Shown: positions 5,175-6,248 of the stretch, in pieces
How positions within the stretch are numbered: the stretch's first letter is position 1
How the letters are laid out: each line of letters opens with the position of its first letter
Assembly (NCBI GenBank): GCA_003486225.1
Contig: DNGN01000201.1
Coordinates: 1-6,248, forward strand
Direction: 5' to 3'
DNA length: 6,248 bases
From: Chloroflexota bacterium
GTDB lineage: Bacteria; Chloroflexota; Anaerolineae; Anaerolineales; UBA11579
Position numbers and translations under genes: made by a program
The notes under the pieces: generated by a model
What the model was told of the DNA's origin: nothing
Databases searched by the model: none
The model's input: only the letters and a program-made list of their open reading frames with translations

Positions 5175-6248
5175 AATATCCTCGTAATGTTCCACATTAA
5201 AGACATAAACATGGGAGTTATTGATTTCAATTCTTTCTTCAGCGTCTCCTGATGGGAGAAAATCAAACAGCCCGCGGCGGAATTTTGGTGGTTCTTCACA
5301 GCAATCGATGATCGTGTTTACCACCATCTCTACCTGGTTTTCTTCAACACCCATCAGCAAAGTGACGGACTGCTTGCCGCCCAGCCCGAGTTGGCTGAAG
5401 AGGCGCGTGGTGGGGATCCCCATGATGCTCATCATGTGCAGGGTTTCGTACATATCGGACTCGGTCACGGAGGCGAATATCAGCTTGGTGATCGGCGGTT
5501 GATCCTTGGTGCGCCGGATCAGCAGGTCTCCGTAGCTGACTTCCTGGTTTAGTAAGGCAGCATCGACTTCGTTTACCAGCACCATGAAAGTGTCCTCGTT
5601 AATTGTGCCTGTGGAAAGCAAAGTATTATAGGTGGTGCGTTGGATGCGTAAAATTTCCTGGAAGGCCCGATCCAGTTCGGCAACCTCCACGCTGCGGTCG
5701 GAGTGCATGATCTCCTGCACCACTTCTTTGCGGAGTTCAATCTGGCGCAAGATGGGGGCTTCTAATATTCCCCAGGCATGGTCGGAGATCAGGCCTTCAT
5801 CCCGCAGTTCTTTGAGCCGGTCGTAGGAATTTTGCGAAGCCACGGCGCGCGCCTGGTGCCGTTCGTAGGCCTCCTGGGTTTTGGTACGGGCACCGAAGCC
5901 CAGGCGTTTGATGATCGGCCGCATGCTTGAACCCTGAACCAGCAGGGTAAAAAGCACAACCCCAAAGGTCATATCCTGGAGCAGCGTTTGGGTTTCATTG
6001 CCCAAAGCCTCTGGTAGGGTAAGCGCCAGGGCTAATGAAATGGCACCGCGCAGCCCACCCCAGTAGATTACATGCTGCATGCGTACGGGGATCTTGAAAA
6101 CTTTCAGCGAGAGCGGGTAAATAACAAATGCTCTGGCAAAAAGCACAGCAACAATCGCAAAGAGAATTGGCTGCCAGCTGGAGAACAGGGCTGTCAGGTC
6201 AATCACCAGGCCGATCAGGAGAAAGGCAAAGGAGTTCGCCAGATAGGC
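5172..6248 (-). CDS. CPA1-type Na+/H+ antiporter with fused C-terminal PII-like domain, 5' truncated by window edge
   Basis: The frame is open to the right edge (358 residues seen). The GTG at 6204-6206 is not the start, because transporter sequence (YLANSFAFLLIGLVIDL) precedes it; the N-terminal transmembrane half, probably over 200 residues, is missing. Seen here are the CPA1/NhaP-like membrane segments around residues 2-17, 25-45 and 57-79, the last with the family's GGLRGAISLALAL (Arg67), and 89-106 (LLQDMTFGVVLFTLLVQG). Next is a charged, helical cytoplasmic region (about 114-245) as in long NhaP-type exchangers. Residues 253-358 form a PII-like domain that aligns without gaps with the first 68 residues of the downstream protein (19 identities) and ends in VYVFNVEHYEDI, matching that protein's tail. 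Exchange of Na+ or K+ for H+ across the cytoplasmic membrane is the family role; the ion is not readable. The fused domain should face the cytoplasm and gate transport. It lacks the TG and Asn found in the free copy and has a 23-residue loop (322-344) plus a Cys-Cys pair (316-317). Confidence 0.88.
   Translation of the reverse strand, partial: AYLANSFAFLLIGLVIDLTALFSSWQPILFAIVAVLFARAFVIYPLSLKVFKIPVRMQHVIYWGGLRGAISLALALTLPEALGNETQTLLQDMTFGVVLFTLLVQGSSMRPIIKRLGFGARTKTQEAYERHQARAVASQNSYDRLKELRDEGLISDHAWGILEAPILRQIELRKEVVQEIMHSDRSVEVAELDRAFQEILRIQRTTYNTLLSTGTINEDTFMVLVNEVDAALLNQEVSYGDLLIRRTKDQPPITKLIFASVTESDMYETLHMMSIMGIPTTRLFSQLGLGGKQSVTLLMGVEENQVEMVVNTIIDCCEEPPKFRRGLFDFLPSGDAEERIEINNSHVYVFNVEHYEDI

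Noticed and set aside
5169..5175. Idea that the antiporter and the free PII-like gene are one gene broken by a frameshift
   Set aside because: The fused domain is complete, with its own terminal strand, and the free protein has its own full set of strands and start codon. They are two copies, not halves of one.

Overview
The window looks like chromosomal DNA from a moderate-GC environmental bacterium. I infer Chloroflexota, probably class Anaerolineae, from the lipoprotein style (lipobox followed by an Ala/Thr/Gln-rich 'ATSVAATQAAL' linker and 'WSPDG' propeller repeats), the PAS-PAS-PAS-GGDEF protein and the gene mix. No rRNA or other marker gene is present, so this placement is tentative. 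I see no tRNA, rRNA, CRISPR array, insertion sequence or prophage gene.

Layout. The left 1.4 kb is on the + strand. It holds the 3' part of a 3-hydroxyacyl/3-hydroxybutyryl-CoA dehydrogenase (N-terminus off the window), a short spacer with a near-perfect inverted repeat and a plausible promoter, and a flavin reductase-family protein that may be translated from a leaderless message. Everything from 1435 to the right edge is on the - strand. First comes a single membrane-anchored triple-PAS diguanylate cyclase (1435-3495), which meets the flavin reductase tail to tail. Then comes a compact three-gene operon running from beyond the right edge down to a strong intrinsic terminator at 3616-3644.

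The operon is the most interesting part. Its first gene (5' end off the window) is a CPA1-type Na+/H+ antiporter whose C-terminus carries an extra ~105-residue domain with the PII-like fold of the DarA/PstA (DUF970) cyclic-di-AMP receptor family. Two bases after its stop is an 88-residue stand-alone protein of the same family. Over 68 positions the two PII-like units align without a gap, with 19 identities. Two bases further on is a lipoprotein predicted to be a beta-propeller. The two gene junctions are identical (TAATCATG), which suggests translational coupling.

Reading together: the operon looks like an ion-homeostasis module in which a soluble PII-like nucleotide sensor and a fused paralogous domain control a cation/proton antiporter, with an outward-facing lipoprotein of unknown role. 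The fused copy has lost several residues that the free copy keeps at the expected ligand pocket and has a much longer loop, so the two have probably diverged in function. The neighbouring GGDEF protein would make a different second messenger (c-di-GMP) and has its own terminator-separated transcription unit. There is no gene-free stretch longer than 300 bases; the largest gap is 3496-3661.
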